In this document: positions 8,797-18,332 of the stretch, piece after piece
Layout of the letters: each line of letters opens with the position of its first letter
Position numbering within the stretch: the first letter of the stretch is position 1
Source: Pseudobdellovibrionaceae bacterium
Lineage (GTDB): Bacteria > Bdellovibrionota > Bdellovibrionia > Bdellovibrionales > UBA1609
Assembly: GCA_018663505.1 (NCBI GenBank)
Contig: JABJQG010000008.1
Span: 1 to 47,061, forward strand
Reading direction: 5' to 3'
DNA: 47,061 nt
Translations under genes and position numbers: made by a program
Notes under the pieces: generated by a model
What the model was told of the DNA's origin: nothing
Databases searched by the model: none
Seen by the model: the letters and a program-made list of their open reading frames with translations, nothing else

Positions 8797-9177
8797 ATGC
8801 CAGGAAGAATGAAAAAATTAGGATACCATTTAGATGCTCAGAAAGGCTTGTTAAGTGTAGAAATATATTCTCCTTTAACCTCTGAGACTTTTGAGAAAAT
8901 CTCTAATGTTGTAGACCCCTATATTGAGTTGAATGGTAAGTTAAATGGTCTTGTTTTGCATTTGCAAGAATTTCCCGGATGGGAAGATTTTGATGGTTTT
9001 GTGAGCCACCTACAGTTTGTTAAAAACCATCATAAGAAAATTACAAAAGTTGCTTTTTCTGCAGGTGGAGCTGTTGCTCATTTATTAGCTCCCTTATCTA
9101 GTCATTTTGTTCATGCTGAAGTGAAACAATTTGATTTTGATAAATTTGAGGAAGCCTTGTCTTGGGCTTCTGAATAG
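8797..9177 (+). CDS. SpoIIAA-like (STAS/SEC14-type) protein
   Basis: 126-aa cytoplasmic protein that fits the SpoIIAA-like family (DUF3478). It starts with a beta-strand segment, then has the typical GLVLHLQEFPGWEDFDGFVSHLQFVKNHHKKITKVAFS core and ends with a FEEALSWA helix. Members have a STAS-like fold; their biochemical role is not firmly known. The start ATG at 8797 has AGAGGTG upstream. A second in-frame ATG at 8809 has a purine stretch too close to it. It converges on the chemoreceptor gene with a 30-base gap that holds only a weak 6-bp hairpin (9178-9193). Confidence 0.8.
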   Translation: MPGRMKKLGYHLDAQKGLLSVEIYSPLTSETFEKISNVVDPYIELNGKLNGLVLHLQEFPGWEDFDGFVSHLQFVKNHHKKITKVAFSAGGAVAHLLAPLSSHFVHAEVKQFDFDKFEEALSWASE

Positions 9178-9207
9178 AGGTGTCTAAACGCCTCCATTAA
9201 TTGCTGG

Positions 9208-12200
9208 TTAAGCTACCATTTTATTACCAGTTGATTTTACTAGGTGAGATTTACTGGAGTCCGCTGGGCCCCAATTTTTTAGTTGCTCTAGAAGATCTGC
9301 TCTGGATAGTTTAGCAAGTTCACATGTGGCCTCAAGTACTTTATCCACGTCACTGACATAATACTTTTTATCCGCATCCACTGTTTTATAGTTGAGTTCT
9401 GCTTTGTCACAGACGTGATCCCATGAGAGCTTTAATTTATCGGAGATATATTTTTGTATAATGGAAAAGTCCTCTCCGTTAGTTGTTTGAGGCAATTTAA
9501 AGTGTGAGATTCTCTCTTTAATTAGAGAAGTCACTCCACCAAGATCTACAGCCGCGGTAGAGACTAGCATGGAGCTTTTGAGAGCTTGTTGAGAGGAGTT
9601 CTTAACTTCAAGGATCTCTTTAGCCACAGAAACTGCCGTCTCATTCATCTCATTAGCGCTCAATGAGTTGCTACTAGACATTGTTAGTAGCTCATCAAAA
9701 GCGTTAGAAATCTCAATGACACCTTCTGCAGAGATGGCTAAGGCTTTTTCAACTTCGCTAATACTTTTGTTCATATCTTCAGCAGAAACGGAGACGGATT
9801 TAGTGTCATCAGTGAGTCCCTTAACTGCAGAACCCATGTCTTCAGATTTAATACAAACCTGCTCACCTTGTTCTGAAATTTTCTTGGTCAACTCTGTAAC
9901 TGCTGATGTTTGGTCAGCAACTGTTTTAACAGCGCCTTCAATAATTTGTGCATTTTGCGAAAGGTCATTGGCTCCTTTGTTTACATCAGCAACTTCGCTT
10001 GTAATATTGCTAATGGTTTCGCGCACCTCTACTCCATCATTTAATACTTCCGAAGCTCTATTAGAAACCTTATTTGTGTTCTCTGACATTTGTTGTACGC
10101 TATCACTCATGTTGTTTATAGATGTGGCAATCATATTATTTGTTGCGGCTTGTTCTTCCACAGCAGCGGCAATGGTTGAAGAAGTGGTCTCGATAACATT
10201 CATTACTTTTGAGATTTCACCCACAGCTGTTTTTGCTTGTTTTGACATCTGAGTAATTTCTTCAACACTTGTGCTAATAATTTCGGTTTGTTGTCCTGTG
10301 TTTTTAGCAAGTTGTTTGACTTCGTTAGCAACAACCGCAAAACCCTTTCCTGCTTCGCCAGCACGAGATGCCTCGATGGTAGCATTTAGAGCCAGGAGGT
10401 TGGTTTGTTCTGTAATAGACTGAATAAACTTTACCACTTCAACAATTTTATCTGCAGCGACACCGAGATCATCAATGACCTTGGTTGCATGATTCACACT
10501 GGCATTAGCTTCTTCGGCAACGAGACTTGCACTTTGAGTGCTTTTAGATATTTCGCCAAACGACGCATTCATTTCCTCTACCGCAGCAGAAACGCTACTA
10601 GTTTCATCGGAAACATTTTTTGTTTGTTGGGCAATAGCTGAAATTTCTGAATTCATTTGTTCTATAGCATCTATAACCCTTTCTGTTTTGTCTAAGCCAT
10701 TTTGAGTGGATTCAGTGATGCGCTCCATTTTTCCGGACATCGCCTTTATGAGGCTTGTCATTTGCGAGGTTTCATTGAGGGACTTTCCGGCCTCAGTTTC
10801 CACAGAAGAAATACTGTTACTTACGCTTTGTAATCCGTCCACCATGGAGTGAACATCTTTTAAATTGTTTTCAGTGAGTGAGTATAGAGATTGCATGTTT
10901 TTGGACATATCCTCTATGGTTTCTGCCACATGTTTAACTGATGTTGCGTTTTTTGCCATATCCTTGTTAACATTTTCAATACCTTGAGATACAAAGTTCG
11001 CCGTTTCTGCAGCTTGCTTGATGCTGCTTTCGGAGTGCTTAATGGCCTCTGACATTGTAGAACTGGCAGAAGACATTTCTTCGCTTGCTGAGGCCATCTG
11101 CAAGGAACGCTCTTCTAATTGTTTTGAGTTTGTTCCCAGGTCTCCAGAAACTTGATCTAAGCTTCCTGTTGTTTTAACTAGGGCATCGCCACCATCATTA
11201 AGTTCTAACAAAACAGTTTGTAGATTAGCAACCATCCCGCCAAGAGAGGTACTCATCTCGCCAAACTCATCTTTACTTTTACTCTCGATGACTGATGAGA
11301 AGTTACCCTCACCTAATTTTAGGGAATAGTTAAGTATATTACTCACAGAGGTTCGGACCTGTTTGAGCACTACAAACATTAAAAATAATATGGAGAGAAA
11401 AGCCGTGATAAACGTAATAATTTGATTTCTTACAGAAGCAGAGGTTTTAGCGATAACTGCATGAATTACTTTTAAGTTTGAAGTAAATTCATTAATAAGA
11501 ATTTTGTTAATATCTTCCACTGACTTGCTAATAGTTGAAAAAAATAAGCCGGAATCTTCACCATATTGACCTTCAGCAGATTTGGCTAGCAGAGCTCTGT
11601 ACTTACTATCTACTTGTTTCCAATGATCTAAGTTTTTGAACTCACCTAAGGTAACTTTGCTTTTTTCTGAAAGATTAAGTAGGGGGGAGTTTATATTAGT
11701 TTTTACACCAGTATAAAGTTGAATGATCATATTTTTTTTAGCATCACTTAAAGGGAGGTTATTTGCGAAAGCACCAGACATGTTTGCACGCAGTTTGCCC
11801 ATATTCTCTTTAGACTCTTCTAATAATCTTAAGCTAGCAACTTCCAGAGATAGCTCTAAGCCTTTACTCAAAACTGAGACGTACACATAGTGCCGAAGTA
11901 GAGTGTATATCATGCCGGTGTAGTTTTTTAGGTGAGGTTTGACTCCGATTTTTTTCGAGTCCACAGACTTTCTAAAGTCATTGAGGGGGGAAACTGTTGA
12001 TTTTAGCAGGGTCATTTGTTGGTTATCATCTTTGCTTTTGATGTTACTGGTAAGGCTGTTAAAGCTAAGAAGTTTTTCGTTAACAAGCTCTCTTTGTTTG
12101 ACGATTTTTGATTTATTATTGGCTCCACTTAGGTAGGCCGCAGACATACCTCTTTCTTTTTGCATTTCATTTACCAAGGGGTGGATAGCTTTTAACAAAA

Positions 12201-12360
12201 GAGTATGATTTTCTACTCGTTCTCCAAGAGTGTATTTTTGATAATCTGCCTTGAAAGCAGAAAAAGAGACCACTAAATATGCTAATAGTGGAATGCCACC
12301 AATAATTAATACCTTTGTTCTTAATTTAAAGTTGTTAAAGTGTCTGGCGATTGAATTCAT
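9208..12360 (-). CDS. Methyl-accepting chemotaxis protein with NIT sensor domain
   Basis: Inner-membrane chemoreceptor of 1050 aa, about twice the usual length. It has transmembrane segment 17-36, a periplasmic NIT-type (nitrate/nitrite-sensing-like) helical domain marked by [12 protein letters not shown] (68-79), a second transmembrane segment about 308-330, a HAMP linker, then a very long cytoplasmic coiled coil. The conserved signalling tip [19 protein letters not shown] is at about 660-680 and should bind CheA/CheW. After the coiled coil, the C-terminal 90 residues form a separate small domain ([13 protein letters not shown]...[13 protein letters not shown]) that I do not recognise. AGAGGAGAATC precedes the ATG. 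A likely flagellar sigma-28 promoter lies at 12438-12464. The ligand is unknown. Confidence 0.9.
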   Translation of the reverse strand: MNSIARHFNNFKLRTKVLIIGGIPLLAYLVVSFSAFKADYQKYTLGERVENHTLLLKAIHPLVNEMQKERGMSAAYLSGANNKSKIVKQRELVNEKLLSFNSLTSNIKSKDDNQQMTLLKSTVSPLNDFRKSVDSKKIGVKPHLKNYTGMIYTLLRHYVYVSVLSKGLELSLEVASLRLLEESKENMGKLRANMSGAFANNLPLSDAKKNMIIQLYTGVKTNINSPLLNLSEKSKVTLGEFKNLDHWKQVDSKYRALLAKSAEGQYGEDSGLFFSTISKSVEDINKILINEFTSNLKVIHAVIAKTSASVRNQIITFITAFLSILFLMFVVLKQVRTSVSNILNYSLKLGEGNFSSVIESKSKDEFGEMSTSLGGMVANLQTVLLELNDGGDALVKTTGSLDQVSGDLGTNSKQLEERSLQMASASEEMSSASSTMSEAIKHSESSIKQAAETANFVSQGIENVNKDMAKNATSVKHVAETIEDMSKNMQSLYSLTENNLKDVHSMVDGLQSVSNSISSVETEAGKSLNETSQMTSLIKAMSGKMERITESTQNGLDKTERVIDAIEQMNSEISAIAQQTKNVSDETSSVSAAVEEMNASFGEISKSTQSASLVAEEANASVNHATKVIDDLGVAADKIVEVVKFIQSITEQTNLLALNATIEASRAGEAGKGFAVVANEVKQLAKNTGQQTEIISTSVEEITQMSKQAKTAVGEISKVMNVIETTSSTIAAAVEEQAATNNMIATSINNMSDSVQQMSENTNKVSNRASEVLNDGVEVRETISNITSEVADVNKGANDLSQNAQIIEGAVKTVADQTSAVTELTKKISEQGEQVCIKSEDMGSAVKGLTDDTKSVSVSAEDMNKSISEVEKALAISAEGVIEISNAFDELLTMSSSNSLSANEMNETAVSVAKEILEVKNSSQQALKSSMLVSTAAVDLGGVTSLIKERISHFKLPQTTNGEDFSIIQKYISDKLKLSWDHVCDKAELNYKTVDADKKYYVSDVDKVLEATCELAKLSRADLLEQLKNWGPADSSKSHLVKSTGNKMVA

Positions 12361-12437
12361 GATTCTCCTCTATGGTGTGTTTTTATTACACAATTTTTAA
12401 TGGTGAGCCGTATGAGTGGTTATTTTTTCATAAGAAG

Positions 12438-12464
12438 TTATCGGTACAATTTTGATAAACATAT
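12438..12464 (-). promoter_or_regulatory. Probable sigma-28 (FliA) promoter of the chemoreceptor gene
   Basis: On the minus strand, ACCGATAA (12445-12438) matches the sigma-28 -10 consensus GCCGATAA at 7 of 8 positions. Exactly 11 bases upstream, ATATGTTT (12464-12457) matches TAAAGTTT at 5 of 8. It lies about 80 bases before the start codon of a chemotaxis gene, the expected target class. Confidence 0.6.
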
Positions 12465-12569
12465 ATGCTTATTGAAATCTAAATGAACGGCAGGAAGCTT
12501 TCTGGACAAAGGCCCAATGCCCATGAGGGGCTGGAGTACTTTGTATAAAAAAATTAAGTGTTTAAAAAT

Positions 12570-12593
12570 GGTTCTAAGCGGAACTTTAGAACC
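12570..12593 (-). terminator. Hairpin terminator after htrA
   Basis: GGTTCTAA (12570-12577) and TTAGAACC (12586-12593) form a perfect 8-bp stem with an 8-base loop, about 20 bases past the HtrA stop codon. On the minus strand it is followed by ATTTTT, giving a modest T-tract. Confidence 0.65.
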
Positions 12594-12613
12594 TAGATTA
12601 AGAGTAAGGTGGA

Positions 12614-14047
12614 TTAAGGTTTTAACTCGATCAGGTTAACTCGACCATGTTTGATGACCCTTAGGAGGTTGAGCTGATCCTTTTTTAAATAGCGAATAAC
12701 ATGGGATGCTTTTGTTGTAGCTTTTCTATTCACATCCAAAATAATATCGCCAGGCACTAGTCCAGCTAATGAGGCTGGCGATCCAGGGGTCACTTCAATA
12801 ATGACGGGGTGACGCTTTCTGAGTTTGGGCAATTGAAAGTTTTTAGCTAGTTTCTTGGAAAAGTTGGCCACTTTAAAGCCTAGGTCAAATGGCGCTTTTT
12901 GTCCCCTATAAGTTTTAGGCTTTCTTTTTGAAACATAATTTTTTTCTTCAGGGTGCTCTTCTGCTGTGAGCTTTAGTTTTTTCACTTTACCATTACGAAT
13001 TAATTCTATGGAGATTGTTTTCCCCACATCTAAATCTTGTACAGAGTTAATTAATTCTTGAGGAGTGTTGATCACAGTTTTACCAAATTTAGTAATAACA
13101 TCATAGGGCTTTAGCTTGGATTTTTCTGCAGGACTGTTCGCGATCACATCTACAATAAGTGCGCCTTTGCTGTTTTTAAGATTTAATGCATGCATTGCTC
13201 GAGCACTCATTTGTCCTAAACTTACACCTAAGTAACTGCGTTTAATGTGACCGTTTTCTTCCAATTTTTTAACAATAATTTTTACTTCATCTATGGGGAT
13301 AGCGAAGCCGATGCCTTGTGCTTTAGCGAGTATGGCTGTATTTACTCCGATGACCTCGCCTCGGGTGTTTACCAAGGGTCCACCGGAGTTCCCGGGGTTA
13401 ATGCTTGCGTCAGTTTGCAAAAAATCAAACTTATTGATTTCTTTAATTTTTCTTCCCTTAGCAGAAATAATACCCTTGGTCATTGTGTGACCTTGGCCAA
13501 AGGGGTTGCCAAAGGCTGCTACCCATTCGCCTACTTTTAAATCTTTACTAGTGCCAAGTTTAAGTGTCGTCAGCTTCTTTTTGATATTAATTTTTAATAA
13601 TGCGAGATCTGTTCGTTTGTCTTTTCCGATAACTTCCGCTTCGTATTCTTTTCCGTCATTAATGAATTGTACTTTTACCACATCAGCTGCGTCAATGACG
13701 TGATTATTGGTAATGATGAGGCCGTCCTCGCGGATCACAAAGCCTGTACCTAATGAATGACGAGGTTGTGCTTGAGGAAATCCCTCCTCTCCCATGAATT
13801 GTCTGAAAAATAAGGATCTAGGGTCTCTGGGGTCCAGCCCTCTGCGTATTCCTTTTGGAGGCAGTTGAGAGGTGGAGATATTTACCACTGCTGGATTGAC
13901 TAGCTTAGCCAGTTCAATAAAAAGATTTGCAGGTAAGGGGTCGCTCTCATCGAACTTGGGAAGTTCAGCAAAGCTATGGGCTGCGCTTGCGAGTACAGTG
14001 ATAAAAACAATGAGTTGAACTATTCTTTGAGTAGAAGTTATGAACAT
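12614..14047 (-). CDS. HtrA/Deg-family periplasmic serine protease
   Basis: Periplasmic protease-chaperone for misfolded envelope proteins (DegP/DegQ/DegS family). The 477-aa protein has a signal peptide (cleavage about residue 27), a trypsin-like domain with catalytic triad H116 (TNNHV), D147 (RTDLAL) and S221 (PGNSGGPL), and two PDZ domains. PDZ1 covers about 265-360 (SYLGVSLG onward). PDZ2 runs from about 400 to the end (VIIEVTPGSPASLAGL). The length and two PDZ domains suit DegP/DegQ. AAGGAG lies seven bases before the ATG. The DUF1844 gene ends 15 bases upstream, so the two form an operon. Confidence 0.93.
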   Translation of the reverse strand: MFITSTQRIVQLIVFITVLASAAHSFAELPKFDESDPLPANLFIELAKLVNPAVVNISTSQLPPKGIRRGLDPRDPRSLFFRQFMGEEGFPQAQPRHSLGTGFVIREDGLIITNNHVIDAADVVKVQFINDGKEYEAEVIGKDKRTDLALLKINIKKKLTTLKLGTSKDLKVGEWVAAFGNPFGQGHTMTKGIISAKGRKIKEINKFDFLQTDASINPGNSGGPLVNTRGEVIGVNTAILAKAQGIGFAIPIDEVKIIVKKLEENGHIKRSYLGVSLGQMSARAMHALNLKNSKGALIVDVIANSPAEKSKLKPYDVITKFGKTVINTPQELINSVQDLDVGKTISIELIRNGKVKKLKLTAEEHPEEKNYVSKRKPKTYRGQKAPFDLGFKVANFSKKLAKNFQLPKLRKRHPVIIEVTPGSPASLAGLVPGDIILDVNRKATTKASHVIRYLKKDQLNLLRVIKHGRVNLIELKP

Positions 14048-14062
14048 ATAGAGCTCCTTAAT

Positions 14063-14329
14063 TTAGGTAGATTTATTTAGTTTTACAAACTTTAGTTTTA
14101 AATCATTTAGAATCTGAGCAATGAGTTGGTCTTCCTCTTTGGTGAGGTTATTGACCGTTTTTTCTTTTAGTAAATCAAGTAGCTCAATGTTGAACTTTGC
14201 CATCTTGAGATCTTGCTCGATTTTTCCAGTATCTGGATGTGGAGCTTCCCCCAGGGCCATCATAGCGGCGGATCCAATGGACAGAATTAATGTGGATAAA
14301 GAGGCTTTGAAATCGTTTTCTTGGTTCAT
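14063..14329 (-). CDS. DUF1844 protein
   Basis: 88-aa protein matching DUF1844: FKASLSTLILSIGSAAMMALGEAPHPDTGK at the start, then LDLLKEKTVNNLTKEEDQLIAQILNDLKLKFV. The family is common in delta-type proteobacteria and its function is unknown. A hydrophobic stretch at about 10-27 is part of the family signature and is not clearly a membrane segment. It is the first gene of a two-gene unit with htrA. There is no good Shine-Dalgarno before the ATG, so the start is set by family length. Confidence 0.82.
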   Translation of the reverse strand: MNQENDFKASLSTLILSIGSAAMMALGEAPHPDTGKIEQDLKMAKFNIELLDLLKEKTVNNLTKEEDQLIAQILNDLKLKFVKLNKST

Positions 14330-14411
14330 GCTATAAGTTTTTATAATTTATGAGGTAAATTAGCAAACAAACATGACGCAGATCTAAAATCCAGGATCTT
14401 AAATAACTGAG

Positions 14412-15263
14412 TTAAATAGGGTAGTGGCCAAGAAGCTTGTTAATTCTTTGTGCAGTTTTTGGTTGAATGCCAAAGTAGTTCATAAGAGTACCCTTATTTT
14501 GAGGGTTAATAATAAAGAGATGAGATAGGTGTAGGGGCACTTGTAGGGGGTCAGTTTTGGAATAGCTTTCGATTTTCCACAAAGCCGAGGCTAGAGCTTG
14601 GCTATTGCCAGTGAGTTGGCTTGTTATTCTGTCCACTTTAAGGAGCTCACCTGGGGAAAAAATAAAATTAAATATTATTGCCAGAAATTGAGCCGTCAAT
14701 CTAGTAATTAAGCCCCCTTTATTAAATCTCACTTTTTTTTGAGTGTTCATAAGTAGCCAAGAAAATAAATAGTCAACACGGTAGGTAATGTAGAGAAAGC
14801 TACCAGCAACACTGCTCATTAAAGAAAAGGCTTGGGTATGATGATGTTTAATAGAGACTATGTGATAAGCTAGAATGCTTTCTATTTCTGCAATGTTGAG
14901 TGAATCAATTAAACCTTTAGTTAAGTAAATTCGGCCCTTATTAAAGCTTTGTCCTAGGGCAAAACTTTGGCATTGTTTTACGGGTATGATGTAAATCAAT
15001 GGTTTGTTCATATGCAGTTTGTTGGACAGATTCTGTGTAAATTCAGTAATGCCCCAAGGGTCACGACCCTCTAAAAGTTCATAGTCAAAGAAGTTTTTTA
15101 TATGGCTTTCGCCCAGAAAGAAAAAGAGACTGTTACTTGTAAAGAGAAGTGCAAAGGCCCAAAGTAAACCATTCCGTCCCCAGTACACCTGGCAAAGAGA
15201 GAGTATGATAACAGAGGTTACCCCTAAAAAAAGCCAGCTTCTTAGCTGATTATCGAAACGCAT
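14412..15263 (-). CDS. HtpX-like M48-family membrane protein without active site
   Basis: 283-aa inner-membrane protein with the layout of HtpX/M48 peptidases: two N-terminal transmembrane segments (about 10-27 and 32-50), then NKLHMNKPLIYIIP, the SFALGQSFNKGRIYLTKGLIDSLN stretch that matches the HtpX region before the zinc helix, more hydrophobic segments (about 148-175 and 188-204), and a C-terminal E...D...LTGN...ALASALWKIE region. The zinc motif HExxH should fall at 133-137, but the sequence there is YHIVS, so both His ligands and the catalytic Glu are gone. The Glu expected as third ligand (E206) remains. It is therefore probably a non-catalytic homologue. It lies just upstream of the DUF1844/htrA genes on the same strand, which suggests an envelope-stress setting. 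Confidence 0.75.
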   Translation of the reverse strand: MRFDNQLRSWLFLGVTSVIILSLCQVYWGRNGLLWAFALLFTSNSLFFFLGESHIKNFFDYELLEGRDPWGITEFTQNLSNKLHMNKPLIYIIPVKQCQSFALGQSFNKGRIYLTKGLIDSLNIAEIESILAYHIVSIKHHHTQAFSLMSSVAGSFLYITYRVDYLFSWLLMNTQKKVRFNKGGLITRLTAQFLAIIFNFIFSPGELLKVDRITSQLTGNSQALASALWKIESYSKTDPLQVPLHLSHLFIINPQNKGTLMNYFGIQPKTAQRINKLLGHYPI

Positions 15264-15334
15264 AGCAAAATTCTAACTTAAATATGTGAAATGACCAAGT
15301 TTAAATAGGGAATGTTTAAGGATGAGTTGCTTAT

Positions 15335-15363
15335 TTGACGGTCTGCATATTCAATCATAACAA
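15335..15363 (+). promoter_or_regulatory. Predicted sigma-70-type promoter of the Bat operon
   Basis: TTGACG (15335-15340) matches the -35 consensus at 5 of 6 positions. After a 17-base spacer, TAACAA (15358-15363) matches the -10 at 4 of 6. It lies about 60 bases before the MoxR start and nothing upstream on this strand could drive the operon. Confidence 0.45.
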
Positions 15364-15426
15364 ATGGTGTAAATTTCAACATAAATGTAGAATAATTACT
15401 AGATCTCAATAAAAAAGGAGTTTCTT

Positions 15427-16416
15427 TTGAGCGTAGATATTATGGCCCTGAATGAGGCAGTAAAGCAAGAGAGTCAATTTGTAGAAAAAGCTTTGACGGA
15501 AGTGTCCAAAGTAGTCGTTGGTCAGCAGGAAATGTTAGAAGGAATTCTAATGGGGTTACTCACTGGTGGTCATGTGCTTTTAGAAGGCGTTCCCGGGTTA
15601 GCTAAGACTTTAACCATATCTTCTATATCCCAGGCGATTTCATTAAAGTTTCAAAGAATCCAGTTTACTCCGGATTTATTACCAACAGATCTCATTGGAA
15701 CTATGGTTTTTAATCCAAAATCTGGAGAGTTTTACCCTAAGAAAGGACCTGTGTTTACTAATATTGTTTTAGCCGATGAAATAAATAGAGCTCCCGCGAA
15801 GGTACAGTCAGCGTTACTAGAGGCCATGGCGGAAAAGCAAGTGACTATAGGTGATTCTACATATGCTTTAGATAAACCTTTCTTGGTTCTGGCTACGCAA
15901 AATCCCTTAGAACAAGATGGGACATACCCTCTTCCAGAAGCACAGATGGATCGATTTATGTTTAAAATTAATGTGACTTATCCTTCTAAATCGGAGGAGA
16001 TAGAAATTTTAAATAAAATGGCAACATCTACTATTCCTCTTATTGAAGAAGCCATTAATAAAGAGGAGCTTATGCGTGCCTCGGAGAGAGTGGATAGTAT
16101 TTATGTGGATGAAAAATTGAAAAATTATATTGTGGATTTAGTTATGGCTTCACGAGACCCGGATGGTTATGGTTTAAGTCATATTAGTCATTTGCTCAGT
16201 GTAGGGGGATCTCCACGTGCGACCATAAGTTTGATTCGAGCCTCTAAGGCACATGCCTTTATTAGAGGGCGAGGTTATGTTACGGCAGACGATGTTAAGG
16301 CCATTGCTTATCATGTTCTTTGCCATCGATTTTTAATGACTTATGAAGCCGAGGCAGAAAACTTTACCAGCAAGGATGTTGTAAAAGAAATACTAAATCA
16401 TGTAGAGGTGCCATAG
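15427..16416 (+). CDS. MoxR-family AAA+ ATPase
   Basis: Cytoplasmic AAA+ ATPase of 329 aa that, in MoxR/Bat systems, is thought to act as a chaperone working with VWA-domain partners. It has Walker A GVPGLAKT (54-61), Walker B VLADE ending D117-E118 followed by INRAP, and sensor 1 ATQNPLEQDGTYPLPEAQMDRF, all characteristic of MoxR. The start is a TTG at 15427 with AGGAG six bases upstream; the in-frame ATG at 15442 has no such site. It is the first gene of the operon and is followed after 3 bases by the DUF58 gene. Confidence 0.95.
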   Translation: MSVDIMALNEAVKQESQFVEKALTEVSKVVVGQQEMLEGILMGLLTGGHVLLEGVPGLAKTLTISSISQAISLKFQRIQFTPDLLPTDLIGTMVFNPKSGEFYPKKGPVFTNIVLADEINRAPAKVQSALLEAMAEKQVTIGDSTYALDKPFLVLATQNPLEQDGTYPLPEAQMDRFMFKINVTYPSKSEEIEILNKMATSTIPLIEEAINKEELMRASERVDSIYVDEKLKNYIVDLVMASRDPDGYGLSHISHLLSVGGSPRATISLIRASKAHAFIRGRGYVTADDVKAIAYHVLCHRFLMTYEAEAENFTSKDVVKEILNHVEVP

Positions 16417-16419
16417 TCG

Positions 16420-17295
16420 GTGAGTCTTCCAGCAGAGGTATTAAAAAAAGTTAAACTCCTGGAGTTACGTACACGTAAATTGGTGAACAATGTGTTCTCT
16501 GGTGAGTACCACTCCGCCTTTAAAGGGCAAGGAATGACTTTTTCCGAATTTAGAGAATATATCCCTGGTGATGATGTTCGAACCATAGCTTGGCCCGTTA
16601 CAGCTAGAACAGGAACAACATTTGTTAAAGTTTTTGAAGAAGAACGAGAGATGACCATGATGCTGGCTGTGGATGTGAGTGCATCCACAGAGTTTGGTAC
16701 TGGAGAATATTTCAAGGGTGAAGTTATGAGCCACCTCGCAGCACTTTTGGGATATGCTGCAATGAAAAATAATGACAGAGTGGGACTCTTGCTTTTTTCC
16801 GACCAAGTGGAGCACTATGTGCCACCAAAAAAAGGAAGAGGTCAGGTACATAGAATTTTAAGAGACCTTTATTTTTTTCAACCAAAATCTAAGGGAACCC
16901 AGCTAGGTGCTGGCCTAGATCATTTAACAGCAGTGTTGAAAAAGAGAGCGCATATTTTTGTTTTTAGTGATTTTTTAGATAGAGGTTACGAACATAGTTT
17001 AAAGAAGCTTGGCAATAAACATGACGTTGCTTGCGTAGTAGTTAAGGACAAAATGGAAACTCAGTTTCCTGCCATAGGCCTAGTGGACCTCTATGATCCA
17101 GAGACTGCTGAGATTTTAACATTTGATACATCCTCAAAGAGCTTTCAAGAAAGTTACTTAAAATTACAGAAGAAAAATGAAAAATTAAGAGATCAGATAT
17201 TGTTAAAATCCAGGATGGAGCGCATTGATGTGATCTCTGGCGAAGACTATGTATCCCCTTTGGTTGCTTTTTTTAAAAGGAGAGCCCACCGATGA
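16420..17295 (+). CDS. DUF58 protein with VWA-like fold
   Basis: 291-aa cytoplasmic protein of the DUF58 family, the usual MoxR partner. It has the family hallmark GQGMTFSEFREYIPGDDVRTIAWPVTARTG at about 36-65, then a VWA-like segment with MIDAS motif DVSAS (85-89). The start is GTG at 16420 with AGAGGTG nine bases upstream. The stop overlaps the next start as ATGA. The biochemical role is not established; by context it belongs to the Bat envelope system. Confidence 0.93.
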   Translation: MSLPAEVLKKVKLLELRTRKLVNNVFSGEYHSAFKGQGMTFSEFREYIPGDDVRTIAWPVTARTGTTFVKVFEEEREMTMMLAVDVSASTEFGTGEYFKGEVMSHLAALLGYAAMKNNDRVGLLLFSDQVEHYVPPKKGRGQVHRILRDLYFFQPKSKGTQLGAGLDHLTAVLKKRAHIFVFSDFLDRGYEHSLKKLGNKHDVACVVVKDKMETQFPAIGLVDLYDPETAEILTFDTSSKSFQESYLKLQKKNEKLRDQILLKSRMERIDVISGEDYVSPLVAFFKRRAHR

Positions 17296-18332
17296 GTGAT
17301 ACCACCTTGTGGGAGTGTTCCCCCGAAACAATTGAAAAGCCATTAGATCAGTTAAGAGTTGCCGATGAGTTTAAACTGGTATGTACGGGAGAAGAGCTAT
17401 CGGATAAGATCAGTGATAAAGCACAATTTAAAATAGAACCCATATTAACAGAGGGAGACAATGCTCTCTCTGCTGAAGATAAGCAGAGTAAAGTTGATGC
17501 TGGAAAAGGTTCTGTGGAAATAAAAGAAAAAACTTTATCTAAAAAAGAAGAATCTAAAAAGAAAGCCTCAGAAAAAGCAAAAGCATTTGTGGCCTTAAAG
17601 AACAAATACAAACTTAAAATTTTAAATGTAGATATTTCGGATTACTCGCGTGTGGACCTTAAAGTCACAAGCTACGTAGCTGGTGAACATAAGTTTACAG
17701 GTTTATTTTTACAAGATGGAGTTGTTAAGGTTCCCATAAAAGAATTTGATTTAAAAATTATATCTATATTGCCAAAAGATAAACAACCCCAGGTTATTGG
17801 TCCCATGGGGCCGGTAACTCTAGCTTATCCTTTATGGCTAATTATCCTACTATCAATAGCTCTTCTTTTTATAAGTGCATTGTTTTTTAGGTTTTTCAAG
17901 AAAACCCATGATAGAAAAAAATTAGTTAAAGAGTTAAGCTTACATGGTAGTCATTTGACTCCTTTTCAGGAGTTTTCTAAAGAACTGCGGTCATTATCTA
18001 GAGAATCGAAGGTTTTAGAAAAAGCGAGAAAATCTCCATTTTCCCCCGATGATTATGTTAAAGGCTTAGTGCGTTCATATAATATGTATTTTGTACGAGA
18101 GTTCAAGATACCCGCTCATGTTTGGAGTACAAAGGAAACATTGAGTGAATTTAAATCAAAAAATATGCGATTGTCACATTTGTATTACACTTCATTGCGT
18201 AGCTATTTTTTAGAGTTAGAAAAAGCACAACAAAATGTTTCTCAACTTAGTTTTGAAGATTGTCGACAATTATCGGAGATGGGATTGCAGTTGATTTCTC
18301 GTATTCATATAACAGAAAAAGGGGCACAATAA
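17292..18332 (+). CDS. Bat-operon single-span membrane protein
   Basis: 346-aa protein in the position where Bat operons often carry a DUF4381-like or uncharacterised membrane gene. I cannot confirm a family. Residues about 1-170 are charged and Lys-rich in the middle (73-105, KKEESKKKASEKAKAF), followed by a beta-rich part. There is one transmembrane segment at about 177-199 and a helical cytoplasmic C-terminal domain (about 205-340) resembling the tail of DUF4381 proteins (VKGLVRSYNMYFVREF). No signal peptide is visible. It starts in the preceding stop (ATGA) and ends in TAATG with BatA, so translation is coupled on both sides. Confidence 0.75.
   Translation: MSDTTLWECSPETIEKPLDQLRVADEFKLVCTGEELSDKISDKAQFKIEPILTEGDNALSAEDKQSKVDAGKGSVEIKEKTLSKKEESKKKASEKAKAFVALKNKYKLKILNVDISDYSRVDLKVTSYVAGEHKFTGLFLQDGVVKVPIKEFDLKIISILPKDKQPQVIGPMGPVTLAYPLWLIILLSIALLFISALFFRFFKKTHDRKKLVKELSLHGSHLTPFQEFSKELRSLSRESKVLEKARKSPFSPDDYVKGLVRSYNMYFVREFKIPAHVWSTKETLSEFKSKNMRLSHLYYTSLRSYFLELEKAQQNVSQLSFEDCRQLSEMGLQLISRIHITEKGAQ

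Noticed and set aside
9668-10252. 194-aa plus-strand open frame inside the chemoreceptor gene
   Set aside because: It is antisense to the repetitive Ser/Ala/Glu-rich coiled coil; the hydrophobic composition is the expected mirror of that, and there is no ribosome binding site.
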